From the NCBI RefSeq assembly GCF_902830275.1, contig NZ_CADESW010000007.1:1-64000 (forward strand): a DNA stretch of 64,000 nt, read 5' to 3'. Under the pieces are notes generated by a model. The model ran no database searches. It saw only the letters and a list, made by a program, of their open reading frames with translations, and was not told where the DNA came from. The stretch comes from Burkholderia stagnalis (GTDB lineage Bacteria > Pseudomonadota > Gammaproteobacteria > Burkholderiales > Burkholderiaceae). The stretch's first letter is position 1, and each line of letters starts with the position of its first letter. Positions 8,151 to 16,854 of the stretch are shown here, piece after piece. The position numbers and the translations under genes were made by a program.

Positions 8151-10983
8151 TTGCAATTTCTTTAAGAGCTGAAAAATTGACATTGGATCGGGTCACCGGT
8201 TTCGGTTGGCGTGGCACTGTAAAATCTTGCTGCTCCAAGATCCCTCTGCGCCGACTTAGACAATCTTCTCGATATAGCGGATTTGCCTTCTTCGAACGCT
8301 CCTCAACTACGATAATCATCAATTGTTTTTGAGTCTTCGGCTTTTCTGCCGCCACGCGACTTTTGATCTCCGCATGAGCCGAATTAAGGGTTTGTTGCTG
8401 CACACACAAATCATATAGGGCAACGTAGGTTTGAACTTCAATCCTTTCCATTAGCTCGTGGCTAACGCCACGAAGCCATCTGATGCAGACCATAACGTAT
8501 TTGTTGTACGTCGCAGCATGTTTCAATTGGATTTTATTAAATTTATCCACACCTCCAATTTTCTTGAATGATGCATCCCATCCAGATTGATTAGCCTGCT
8601 GCCTTCCGATAGCCCACTCTTTTTGCACTTCTTTGCTCGAATGCAGTGCAGCCACCAACGATTCGTAGTCCGAGGTCGTATCGAAGCAAGACTTAAATGC
8701 TTCCTCGTCGGCAGCGACCATATCCAACAGAACGGGTCCCAACGTTCCCATGCCGAAGTTCCATTGCACTATCCCGAATGACATTCCCATGCCATCGAAA
8801 TTATTTGCAACAGCGTCATAACGAAGTTTCGTACTATTTTCCCCCTCGAATGAGCCCGTAATAAGCAACGCCATTTCAAGTGCCTTGTCAAGTGGAAAGC
8901 AAGATAGAGCGAAATTCCCGATCAACGCCACCGGATGAATATGATTGACGATCGCACCGCCAGGAAGCCGCTCGATCTTCCCCTCAACCGCCTTCCACCA
9001 TTGCAGCTCGTGAATCCTCTGAAGCTCACACCGCCAGTTCTCAGCTGCATTGCGCATGAGCGGGGTAAGCGCTTCCCACCGGCTCATATCGCCACTCCAC
9101 TCGCTTTCGTACCGAAGAATGACGTGGCTCAACTCACTCGCAAGCCATCGTCGACTCATCGCCTGCTGTAGCTTGCGAGCTGTCACCACCTGGCCCTCAT
9201 TCCTGGCTTGCTCGTCTTTACGCCCATCCGGCGCTGGCAGCCGGCTCACCGTCTGCTCGAGTCGCTTGAGCAGCGCGCTATTGCTCACTGCTTCCGCTGA
9301 CGGCTCGAATTCCTTCTGTTCCTTCCAATGCGCCGACCCGGTGACTATCAGATTGCGTCGAAACGCGTCCGCGATATTGATTCCAGTCGCGTCCACGATC
9401 TCGAAGCCCGGCCATGCCCAAGGGTTTTCCCAGCGCGTCCCCGGATGCTCTTTTTCACAAATCCAGCCCCATGCTTCTCCACCGTCACGGGTACCGACGC
9501 GCAGGTGCCACCATTTCACCCCGCGATCGTCGATTGCCTTGCTATCGCCCTCGATCGCGTCGAGCTGGGCACGTGGAAAGGTGACAAGGCTTCCGTTTTC
9601 AGGCTTCGCGACCTGTGAAAGTTGCAATGGAAATCGCCACCAAGCAGCCAATCCGACTGGCGACGCCAATCGGTCGGCGTTCCTGCGCTCGATCCAGACT
9701 GGGCTGTCAACTTTGCTGGCAATGCCATGCTGAACGTGAAATGTCTGAATCTGTATCCACGGGCCGGTCTTCGGGCTGCTCGCCGTTTCCTTTGCGACGG
9801 TGATCGGCGGACCATTTCCCAGTTTCGTATCCGGTGGCGGCGCACGCTCGACCAATTTAGTCCCCGCGTCGACAACCAGGATCGTGCGCCCGCTCGCGCC
9901 CAACTGCGCAGCCCGCGCGCGGCTCTTACCGATGAAGCCGTTCAAATCGTCACCAGCAAACACCTCCAAATGCAGCAATTGCCGCGCTGGAACGGGAGGT
10001 AACGGGGTAGAGCGCTCATAGTCGTGGTATTCGCCCATCTGTCCAAGCAGCGTGCCAGCTCGCACCGGAATCGGCTGCGTTGGGACAACCACTGTTCCCA
10101 CTGCACCGGGCGCCGTCGTCGCCTGTTGATTGGGCAGATAGATCCATCCCCATTCACCTTCGGCCATCCGCGGAGCTGTCTCTTCGCGCGAGTCGCCGTC
10201 CGGCTGAAGCCACGGAGCGCTCCTTTCATCCAATCCGAACGCCGCGCCGCTTCTGGCAGCAATCATGCCGCCGGACGTGATGGCCTTTATGTGCCCCCAT
10301 TCGCCGCGCTTCTCACCAACAGTGACTTCGCTTCCCTCAGGCAGGAAACCGACATGCTGCCCGCCGGTAAATTGACCTTTCTTGGGTGCGGCTTTCGGCT
10401 CGCTGCAAACGAACGCTCCCGGTGCTTGGCCGCCGTCCTCCTGTTGCTCCTTGTTGCCGATTCGATAGACCGGCACGGGCCACCATCCCGGCCTGGCGAG
10501 CGCGCCCTCCACTTCATAGGATTGCCAATCCGCCAGATGCATGTACAGGCTGAAGAACGTCAACGTTTCGTCGGGCGGCTGCGCTCCTGTACTGCCCGGC
10601 GCCGGCGGCATCGTCATCTCATGCCGAACCAGGACAAATCCGGTCGAGTACATCGACCATCGAGAATCCTGCGTAAATTTCAGCTGCTTATAGGCGTCGT
10701 CCAATTTGTACGCAACAATCATTCCGTTCGCGATCGCGCGAACGCCGCCCGCCTGATCGAACCTCGCTGATGTGCCACGACCGAAATGCACGCCACCGTG
10801 TGGAAAGCCATTTACGCCAAGCGGGAAGAAACCATCGTCCATCAAACCGAGTGCAGAATAGATCGCCTGAGGATCGGTGATCTCCTTGCGCTCTTTATCG
10901 GGAAATGGATAGCGCCAGTCCTGTGGCGATGCAGCGTTCGCCGTCGAGGCTGGCGCCGGACTACTTTTTTCAGGTGCAGTCAT
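8128..10983 (-). CDS. Putative T6SS cell-wall effector with M23-like N-terminus, SH3-like middle and lysozyme-like C-terminus
   Basis: This 951-residue protein follows vgrG by 22 bases. The N-terminal region (about 55-150) resembles a degenerate M23/LytM fold: HGGVHFG near H62, VRAIANGMIVAYK, and a late YMH (H149). The usual metal-binding HxxxD aspartate is not evident. The middle has Trp/Gly-rich SH3-like stretches (GEWGHIKA, GEWGWIYL, WWHLRVG, EAWGWICE). Near 707-745 is ITGSFEG (E713) followed by NNFDGMGMSFGIVQWNFG, which looks like the active-site region of a lysozyme/chitosanase-like glycosidase. That fold call is my inference. There is no signal peptide, as expected for a T6SS cargo. The overlapping exported protein is the likely immunity partner. 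Confidence 0.6.
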   Translation of the reverse strand: MTAPEKSSPAPASTANAASPQDWRYPFPDKERKEITDPQAIYSALGLMDDGFFPLGVNGFPHGGVHFGRGTSARFDQAGGVRAIANGMIVAYKLDDAYKQLKFTQDSRWSMYSTGFVLVRHEMTMPPAPGSTGAQPPDETLTFFSLYMHLADWQSYEVEGALARPGWWPVPVYRIGNKEQQEDGGQAPGAFVCSEPKAAPKKGQFTGGQHVGFLPEGSEVTVGEKRGEWGHIKAITSGGMIAARSGAAFGLDERSAPWLQPDGDSREETAPRMAEGEWGWIYLPNQQATTAPGAVGTVVVPTQPIPVRAGTLLGQMGEYHDYERSTPLPPVPARQLLHLEVFAGDDLNGFIGKSRARAAQLGASGRTILVVDAGTKLVERAPPPDTKLGNGPPITVAKETASSPKTGPWIQIQTFHVQHGIASKVDSPVWIERRNADRLASPVGLAAWWRFPLQLSQVAKPENGSLVTFPRAQLDAIEGDSKAIDDRGVKWWHLRVGTRDGGEAWGWICEKEHPGTRWENPWAWPGFEIVDATGINIADAFRRNLIVTGSAHWKEQKEFEPSAEAVSNSALLKRLEQTVSRLPAPDGRKDEQARNEGQVVTARKLQQAMSRRWLASELSHVILRYESEWSGDMSRWEALTPLMRNAAENWRCELQRIHELQWWKAVEGKIERLPGGAIVNHIHPVALIGNFALSCFPLDKALEMALLITGSFEGENSTKLRYDAVANNFDGMGMSFGIVQWNFGMGTLGPVLLDMVAADEEAFKSCFDTTSDYESLVAALHSSKEVQKEWAIGRQQANQSGWDASFKKIGGVDKFNKIQLKHAATYNKYVMVCIRWLRGVSHELMERIEVQTYVALYDLCVQQQTLNSAHAEIKSRVAAEKPKTQKQLMIIVVEERSKKANPLYREDCLSRRRGILEQQDFTVPRQPKPVTRSNVNFSALKEIANEFVCQL

Positions 10984-11005
10984 AAGGTTGGATCACTGAA
11001 TTGAA

Positions 11006-13360
11006 TTAGCCAGAGAATCGCGAACCATGCTGGTGCAGGTCGGGCACATCCGTCGAAAAAGGTAACGTGTCCTTTTTCATCGTGCCGTCAGGGTTGCGCT
11101 TTTCCCACGCGACCGCCTTTTCGACGTAGTCCCCGAGCGTCGCGTTCGTCAGGTTGTTGGGTGTGATGCGCATGTACGAGCCGCCACACTTGAGCAGAAT
11201 TTCGCTCTTCGCTTCGATCACCACCCGGCCTGACGTGCTACGAATGGACGTGTCTTGCCTGGACGCGATGTCAACCCCATCGCTTTGAGCCTGGATCGTC
11301 ACGTTGCCGCGCGCTGCCAGCAAGCGGATTCCCATCTGATGGGCGAACACGGAGACGACATTCTTCGCGGCCATGACGATATTGCGCATTGCGCTCACAT
11401 TGAACCTGCCCGAAGCAGATACGCTCACGTCCTTGCCCGCTGACACCATCACCCGGTTGGGTGTCGCCATGCCAATGCCGTTCGGCGCGGACAACGCTAT
11501 AACGGACTGCTGCAGTTCCGAGAAGGCCTCGCGCAGCCACGCGTTTTCCGCTCTCAAGTCAGCGACTTCTGCCGTTGCCGTGCGCGCCAATTCGGCTAGT
11601 TGTTGAACTTCGGCCTGAGTCAGCCTGAACTGATCTGACGCGGGGCGCATATCGGCTGCAACGCCCTTCGCCGCCGGCTGACTATCCGCAGATACGAACA
11701 CACCACCGCCGGCACGCACACTGCCTTGCATATCCGTACGCAACTCGAAACCTTCGCCGCGCGTCCGGTTATCTCGATCGACTGTATAGCCCAGGTTGAG
11801 CTGCGATTTGCCATGCTCAGTCGCGACCTTGATGTGTTCTTTTCCTTCACGGTCATCCATCTCGAACGTATTGTTCGATCTGGTACGAATCGTGTTGCGC
11901 GTACCCCATGGATAGCCGGCCACGATCGGATCCGGCTCTTCCGAGTTATGCAAGACTTGACTGATATACGGGAAATCAGGATTCCCGTTGTGAAACGCCA
12001 CCGTGACTTCAGTGCCTTCGACCAAACCAAAGTGGAAGCCACTATGATTCGGCCCGGCGAACGGCTTCGCGAGCCGCATCTCGCAACTGTTCAGGCCTGG
12101 TACACGGTCGTCCATGTCCAGATGCAATTGGACGACATACCGGCCTTTCGTATCCAGATATGGTCCACGGTATTTCGGTGTTGCTGCGATACGTCCGGTA
12201 ATCGTTCCCTGCACCTTCGGCCACGCATGCTCGAGCAGTGGCAAACGATAGAACCGATCTGACGGAATCGCATCGAACTCGACTCGGTAGGCCTGCTTGC
12301 GTGACGCGCTGCAAACTACGCGTACAGCAAGCAGTCCATGTTTCGCTTCTTCAAGCGTGTGATTCGAAAGTTTGAGCACACTGCTCGGCGTCAGGTCGAG
12401 CAAGTTGGCGCTACCGTGAAACTGAATCTGCTCGGCTAACGCTGCCTCTCTCCGCAACAGCGCTTCGCGCGCAGCATCTTCTTGTGCCTGGTGGGAGGAA
12501 CCCCACGTAAAGGCATCACCGTAGGTTGTCGGGTCGTCTCGAATCGTATTGGTGGCATCGATCGGCGCATACGCGGTGTTCGGGTTGTAGTCCCGCACCT
12601 GATATTGCGCGGGGATCGTCGTCGAGCGCATCGATAGCGTACTGACCGATTCAATGCCGTTGCTGAGCATCCCGCCGTATTCCTCATACGGCACGGTCAA
12701 GGATGGGGGGTGGCGGTAGTGCGTCAGGTCATCGCCAAATCGCACGTTTTCCCAATGCTTGCCTTCCTCGCATACAAACCAGATGCCTGATCGACGGCAC
12801 AGGCGGGTGATGAAGGTCAGGTCGTCTTCCTGCCACTGCATGATGAACGGCCGTTTGCCGTAGTCCCGATACAGATTGAATTCGAACGACGCGAGAAATC
12901 TCCCGAATTCGTGTTCCCGCAGAATCTGTTCGATGATCTGCGGAAAACTCATGTCGAGGAAGAATCGGCATTTTGGCGTATTGCGCAGCAACGCCAAACG
13001 CGATTCCAATGTGATTTCGTAGGTCGTTTCGTCTCGGCTATGTGACACGCGTGCGAAGCCGGTGATCACGCCTTGGACGCGCCGCCGCGGCTCGGGATGA
13101 AGCGTGCGCATCGGATCATGTGGTGGCTGGATCACGAACGTGGCCGGCTTGTTCAGATACTCGGCGCGAGACAGATCCGGGCGGGGGTGCGTAAAGCAAA
13201 TGACGTACTTTGTCGACTCGCCAATTGCGCGAACACCGTGAAATTCGAACACGTCCGATTGCTCCGCGCTTCTCGCTTGCGGAACTTCCAGGCGATAAAA
13301 GCGATGGCGATCTCCGGCGGTCAACGCCGAAAATTCGGTCGAGAATGTTCCGGAACTCAA
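11006..13360 (-). CDS. vgrG: Type VI secretion spike protein VgrG
   Basis: VgrG trimers form the puncturing tip of the T6SS. The 784-residue product has the family order: gp27-like N-terminal domain (FYRLEVPQA, GVITGFARV, the YRDYGKRPFIMQW and LCRRSGIWF segments), gp5-like OB fold (EGTEVTVAFHNGNPDFPYI, GYPWGTRNT) and the DUF2345 needle (INLGYT-like LNLGYTVDR, repeated short strands to about 740). The start is a TTG with AGGAGG 6 bases upstream, a strong ribosome binding site. It is the first gene of the module with effector, immunity and PAAR downstream. No T6SS core genes are in the window, so it serves a machine encoded elsewhere. Confidence 0.92.
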   Translation of the reverse strand: MSSGTFSTEFSALTAGDRHRFYRLEVPQARSAEQSDVFEFHGVRAIGESTKYVICFTHPRPDLSRAEYLNKPATFVIQPPHDPMRTLHPEPRRRVQGVITGFARVSHSRDETTYEITLESRLALLRNTPKCRFFLDMSFPQIIEQILREHEFGRFLASFEFNLYRDYGKRPFIMQWQEDDLTFITRLCRRSGIWFVCEEGKHWENVRFGDDLTHYRHPPSLTVPYEEYGGMLSNGIESVSTLSMRSTTIPAQYQVRDYNPNTAYAPIDATNTIRDDPTTYGDAFTWGSSHQAQEDAAREALLRREAALAEQIQFHGSANLLDLTPSSVLKLSNHTLEEAKHGLLAVRVVCSASRKQAYRVEFDAIPSDRFYRLPLLEHAWPKVQGTITGRIAATPKYRGPYLDTKGRYVVQLHLDMDDRVPGLNSCEMRLAKPFAGPNHSGFHFGLVEGTEVTVAFHNGNPDFPYISQVLHNSEEPDPIVAGYPWGTRNTIRTRSNNTFEMDDREGKEHIKVATEHGKSQLNLGYTVDRDNRTRGEGFELRTDMQGSVRAGGGVFVSADSQPAAKGVAADMRPASDQFRLTQAEVQQLAELARTATAEVADLRAENAWLREAFSELQQSVIALSAPNGIGMATPNRVMVSAGKDVSVSASGRFNVSAMRNIVMAAKNVVSVFAHQMGIRLLAARGNVTIQAQSDGVDIASRQDTSIRSTSGRVVIEAKSEILLKCGGSYMRITPNNLTNATLGDYVEKAVAWEKRNPDGTMKKDTLPFSTDVPDLHQHGSRFSG

Positions 13361-13515
13361 GTCGACCTCCTGATAGCAGATCCTCTTTTAGGAAACCTAT
13401 TTGACGGTAATGACGCTGTTCGCGAAGTTCTTTTGTGCCTTCAGCGTAGGTTCCATCGGACAGACTTAGATCCGAATATTAGGGCACAACTCATCTCATA
13501 AAAAGAGTCGCGCAG

Positions 13516-13700
13516 TCATTTGATATTTTCGGCTACCGACGGCGGGGGAGACACGTCCCAATTACAGGGCTTGAAATTCTGACTCTTCGTATTCTTTGCG
13601 CACTCACTTCTCGTCGCGCACTCTTGTTGATAAATTTCTATTGCCCTATATGCTGTTCCGCTAATTCATGTTGCGCAGTCTCAACGTCTTTCCTTCTCAT
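13516..13700 (-). pseudogene. Small gene with a one-base frameshift, unknown function
   Basis: An ATG at 13700, inside the end of the upstream gene and preceded by GGAGT, opens MRRKDVETAQHELAEQHIG and then hits TAG. One missing base later, a second frame carries on as AIEIYQQECATRSEC through CNWDVSPPPSV to TGA at 13516. The span is 185 bases, one short of 62 codons. Inserting one base near 13640 joins both halves into a smooth 61-residue Cys-containing protein. It sits between the unknown gene at 13681-14388 and vgrG. Decay or programmed frameshifting are both possible. Confidence 0.5.
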
Positions 13701-14388
13701 ACTCCATCTTCAACCGCTCAAGATACCGGGCGTCCCTTGTTCGGATCGCTGCGAGCCATTCCCCCCACTCTTCTTCAGTCAAGTATGCATTGGCCGACGT
13801 TCGCTGCACTTCGATAAACGCGTCCTGTTCAGCCAGACTCAGACTCTCCCAATACCGATCCCACACATTCTCATACCAAGACTGCGCATCACCCTGCAGG
13901 TTGTAGATCAGCGAGCCGAGTTCGTACCACGCAAGCCACGGCGGTGGCGGATTGAATTCGGATACCGAAACTGATCGAACAAGTTCGATATCGTTCGTCA
14001 GCAAATTGACCTTCTTTCCGGAGCAGCGATCAGCGCTGCCAAAGAATGTATGAGTCGATCCATCGCTCACGAACTGGTGTTGCCCTACTCGCTCCCTGCC
14101 CGCAGCCACGAGATTGAAATAGACGGGGAACTGTTCGACCTCGATATCCTGCGTCACGCTAAACGCATTGATGCCAATGTGCCCCATCCACATGGCCCCT
14201 GGATAGCTTGGGAGAGGCGTGGACTGAAGCGTCGCTGGCGTGCTGGCGAAGGGCTTCCGCAAGGCATCCAGATTCGTATCGAAGAGTCGTACCGCTGCTT
14301 CCTTGTGTTCTTCAAGCAGGGCTCGCTCGATACGCCTGTTCTGACGTTCTCTCACAAATTGCTCGAACATCCGCTTCAACGACGACAC
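13681..14388 (-). CDS. Unknown 235-residue protein at the head of the T6SS module
   Basis: I do not recognise the family. The N-terminal 35 residues are highly charged and helical (MSSLKRMFEQFVRERQNRRIE). The middle is mixed with aromatic residues, and the C-terminus is a charged helix (YLERLKMEYEKERR). No signal peptide or membrane segment is seen. The start is GTG at 14388 with AAGGAG 6 bases upstream. Its position upstream of vgrG on the same strand, with lower G+C than the core, suggests T6SS-linked cargo, adaptor or an immunity protein left from an earlier module. Confidence 0.5.
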   Translation of the reverse strand: MSSLKRMFEQFVRERQNRRIERALLEEHKEAAVRLFDTNLDALRKPFASTPATLQSTPLPSYPGAMWMGHIGINAFSVTQDIEVEQFPVYFNLVAAGRERVGQHQFVSDGSTHTFFGSADRCSGKKVNLLTNDIELVRSVSVSEFNPPPPWLAWYELGSLIYNLQGDAQSWYENVWDRYWESLSLAEQDAFIEVQRTSANAYLTEEEWGEWLAAIRTRDARYLERLKMEYEKERR

Positions 14389-14459
14389 GCAATCTCCTTG
14401 TCACTCGCCGACGATTTCGCCAACAGCCGCCCCGCCTCACAATTGTTCGACAGCACAGA

Positions 14460-14583
14460 ATTCGAGACGGCCAATGCCTTCTATACCGTTCGGCTAATCC
14501 GCACGCGAGGCCCTCACCGAACGCTTTTCTTCCCGTAAACTCAAACAGCACCACCGCAAAAAGCGCGGGCCGCATGGGCTGCC
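14460..14583 (+). promoter_or_regulatory. Conserved leader of the symE-like gene
   Basis: This stretch upstream of the symE-like start contains TCTATACCGTTCGGCTA (14480-14496) and runs to GCATGGGCTGC. A diverged copy lies at 3151-3275. Conservation of a non-coding leader in two places suggests function. In E. coli symE the 5' region is overlapped by the antisense RNA SymR. I could not find a convincing antisense promoter here by eye. Confidence 0.45.
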
Positions 14584-14630
14584 ACCCATACGACCCGCTG
14601 ACCACAACCAACTCGACCAAGGAGTTGACC

Positions 14631-14927
14631 ATGGCTGACGCCAATCATAAGTCACGTCCCAAGAAGCGCAAACCTCGCAAGCCGAACACCATCCTTGCGA
14701 TGATGCTCCGCAACTCGCCTGACCGGCCCAAGAGAGGCTGGCCATACCTGCCATGGATGCACGTCGTCGACATGCACTTCAAGCTGTTCGGATTCGAACC
14801 GGGCGACCGGGTCTTCCTCAGCATCAACCACGTCACCCGGAAAATCACCATCACGCCCGACTACAGCCAGCTTAATCAGCGGGAGCAGCCTTACCATCAG
14901 CATCCCGAGGCAGAGCAGCCGGCGTAA
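14631..14927 (+). CDS. SymE-like type I toxin-antitoxin protein
   Basis: E. coli SymE is an SOS-induced nucleic-acid-binding protein controlled by an antisense RNA. This 98-residue relative has a basic N-terminus (KSRPKKRKPRKP), a central WPYLPWMH and the family core FGFEPGDRVFLSINHVTRKITITPD, an AbrB-like swapped-hairpin strand pattern. GGAG lies 6 bases before the ATG. It stands alone on the plus strand between the T6SS module and cytochrome b561, with a strong terminator 5 bases after the stop. A conserved leader precedes it. The family call rests on the GFxPGDRV...ITITP motif; toxicity is unknown. Confidence 0.65.
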   Translation: MADANHKSRPKKRKPRKPNTILAMMLRNSPDRPKRGWPYLPWMHVVDMHFKLFGFEPGDRVFLSINHVTRKITITPDYSQLNQREQPYHQHPEAEQPA

Positions 14928-14931
14928 CAAG

Positions 14932-14956
14932 CAAGGGCCGCGTTACGCGGCCCTTG
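14932..14956 (+). terminator. Hairpin terminator after the symE-like gene
   Basis: CAAGGGCCGCG, loop TTA, CGCGGCCCTTG is a perfect 11-bp stem directly after the stop codon, followed by a short T-rich run (TTGCTTT). Confidence 0.75.
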
Positions 14957-15082
14957 TTGCTTTGGTGGTTAGACCAACGTTCAGCGAGTCTGCATGCGCC
15001 ATTCCTTGGCTCAGAGACCGCCGCGATTCTTCAACGGCCACCTTCAACAACCGTCACAGCGGCAGAACGCAACCTTCCGTCG

Positions 15083-15607
15083 TCACCTCCCCACCATCGC
15101 CCTAACCACCCCATCCCGCCGAATCAGCCCGTGATAAAGCGCCGCCGCGAAGTGCGCGAGAAAGGTAGCGAAAAACAGATAAGCCAACACCCGATGCGCG
15201 ACCCTGAGCCAAGCAAACGCCACTGGATCCGCCGCCACAATCGCCGGCAACTGCACCCCACCACCCAGCGTCACCGAATACCCTCCCGCTGAAAGCATCG
15301 CCCACCCGATCAGCGGCATGGCAACCATCAGCGCATACAGCACCAGATGCGACCCATGCGCGGCAACCTTCTGCCACCCCGGCAAATCTTCAGGCAACGC
15401 CGGCGGCTTCGACAAAAACCGCACAACGATCCGCACACAAACCAGCACCAGCACGGCAATCCCTAAAGGCTTATGAATCGCCACCAAAACCGCATGCCGT
15501 TCGGAGACAGACGAAACCATCCCCACCCCAATAAACAGCATGGCGACAACCATCACCGCCATCCCCCAATGCAGCACCCTCGCCGGCAACCCAAAACGCG
15601 TCTTCAT
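15083..15607 (-). CDS. Cytochrome b561
   Basis: The 174-residue protein is a four-helix membrane cytochrome of the bacterial b561 type that passes electrons from quinol to periplasmic partners. Haem-ligand histidines sit in helix 1 (ARVLHWGMA), helix 2 (AIHKPLGI) and helix 4 (LAHFAAALYHG). The ATG at 15607 overlaps the catalase stop in a TGATG junction, with GGGAGGGACGG as ribosome binding site, so the two are translationally coupled. The pair is probably a periplasmic peroxide-detoxifying unit, with the b561 supplying electrons (inference). Confidence 0.88.
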   Translation of the reverse strand: MKTRFGLPARVLHWGMAVMVVAMLFIGVGMVSSVSERHAVLVAIHKPLGIAVLVLVCVRIVVRFLSKPPALPEDLPGWQKVAAHGSHLVLYALMVAMPLIGWAMLSAGGYSVTLGGGVQLPAIVAADPVAFAWLRVAHRVLAYLFFATFLAHFAAALYHGLIRRDGVVRAMVGR

Positions 15608-16698
15608 CACCGTCCCTCCCCACTCAACCTGGCCGCCCCCGCCACCCCAGCCTCTTCACTGGTCCGTCGCAGATACGAATCCGCATAAGCCGCCGACCTC
15701 GCCGCCAGCAGCGGATCCCCCGACACCTCAATCCCCCGCGGCAGCACCGTCGGGTCGTAATTCACATCCCGGCACGGCCCGCTGTCCTGCGGCACCACCC
15801 GATCGAGCACGAGCGTCCCCGCATCGATCGTCGTCCGCTGCGCGGGCCAGACCTGCGTCGCGTCGTCCACCGGATCGCCGGGCTCCGCCAGCGTGACCAG
15901 CAGCTTCCACTTCTGCGCCCCGCCCGCAATGCGCCGCGTCACATCCTCCTGCAACACATTCGGATCCGCGGCCGTCGCAACATCCCCGGCGCCGGCCGTC
16001 TGCGCCGGCACGACCCGCCACCGCACCGCCTGCTGCTTGCCGCTCGCGTCGACGAAGTAAAACGCATTCAACGCGTAATAACTTTCGGTGACGTAACTCG
16101 CGCTCGGCTTCGCACCCTTCACCCACGCGCTAAACGCCGCCGTCTCCGGATGCGTGGCAAAAAACGCTTTCACCTTCGCCGGATCGGGCTTGCCCGTCTT
16201 CGGATCGGGCCGGGTCGCCACCGTCAGCGCGTAGAACGCCTGCGGCGTCGTCACCGGAAACACGGGCATCGCGTTCATCCCGGTGCGCCATTGCTCGCCG
16301 TCGGGCGCGGTGAGCTTCAGCGCGAGGCTGCGGATCGGCACGCTGCTGTCGGGCGCATACGGGTTCCCGCCCGGCAGCGCGAACCGCCCGACCACCGGCG
16401 TGCGCACCGCCTTGAAGAACGGCGCGACCGAATACGCGCTCGCGGCCCCGTTGCCTTCGAAGTATCCGCTCACGCAGACGCCTTTCGCGTGATTGCGCCG
16501 GAACCCGGCATGCAGGCCGCTGTTGGTCTGCAACGCGTCGACGAGCCGGTGCGGCGTGAGCCGCGCCGGCGCGAGCCACCCGCCCGCATACCCGAACGCC
16601 GCCGCCACGCCGGCCACCGCGCCGCCGATCACGGCCCAGCGCCACCACCCGCGCCCGGGCTCGCGCTGCGGCGAAGAAGAGGAAGAAGATCGCTCCAT
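15607..16698 (-). CDS. SrpA-type catalase-family peroxidase, membrane-anchored/exported
   Basis: This 363-residue haem protein is the short catalase type. The distal His is in RRNHAKGVCVSGYFEGNG, the proximal region is DPLLAARSAAYADSYLRR (Tyr ligand), and the family segment NYDPTVLPRGIE precedes it. A basic N-terminus followed by a hydrophobic stretch (AVIGGAVAGVAAAFGYAGGW) indicates an uncleaved anchor or signal. I chose ATG 16698 because GGGAG is 8 bases upstream; a GTG 9 bases earlier overlaps that site. It shares mirror-image promoters with the ECF sigma operon, which implies co-regulation under oxidative or envelope stress. Confidence 0.88.
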   Translation of the reverse strand: MERSSSSSSPQREPGRGWWRWAVIGGAVAGVAAAFGYAGGWLAPARLTPHRLVDALQTNSGLHAGFRRNHAKGVCVSGYFEGNGAASAYSVAPFFKAVRTPVVGRFALPGGNPYAPDSSVPIRSLALKLTAPDGEQWRTGMNAMPVFPVTTPQAFYALTVATRPDPKTGKPDPAKVKAFFATHPETAAFSAWVKGAKPSASYVTESYYALNAFYFVDASGKQQAVRWRVVPAQTAGAGDVATAADPNVLQEDVTRRIAGGAQKWKLLVTLAEPGDPVDDATQVWPAQRTTIDAGTLVLDRVVPQDSGPCRDVNYDPTVLPRGIEVSGDPLLAARSAAYADSYLRRTSEEAGVAGAARLSGEGR

Positions 16699-16738
16699 GA
16701 AAGTCACTCCCGACCGTCAGGTCATTGTCTAACCCGCG

Positions 16739-16766
16739 TAGGACGCCGCCCGCGCCACCTTATTCC
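16739..16766 (-). promoter_or_regulatory. ECF-type promoter for catalase-cytochrome b561
   Basis: Read on the minus strand, GGAATAA (16760-16766) is followed by 14 bases and CGTCCTA (16739-16745). The same elements with the same spacing face the other way at 16791-16818. CCGCGTAGGACGCCG (16734-16748) and CTTATTCCAT (16759-16768) are the left arms of two nested perfect inverted repeats. Confidence 0.75.
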
Positions 16767-16790
16767 ATGAAAAATTTCTCGTATGCTGAT

Positions 16791-16818
16791 GGAATAAGCG
16801 GCGCCCGCCGGCGTCCTA
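16791..16818 (+). promoter_or_regulatory. ECF-type promoter for the sigma/anti-sigma operon
   Basis: GGAATAA (16791-16797), 14 bases, CGTCCTA (16812-16818) form a typical ECF -35/-10 pair ahead of the sigma gene. The elements lie in the right arms (16789-16798 and 16809-16823) of perfect 10-bp and 15-bp inverted repeats, so the sigma factor probably drives its own operon and the catalase operon equally. Confidence 0.75.
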
Positions 16819-16854
16819 CGCGGCATCACGACCCTTTCGGCAACCGGCAAGGCC

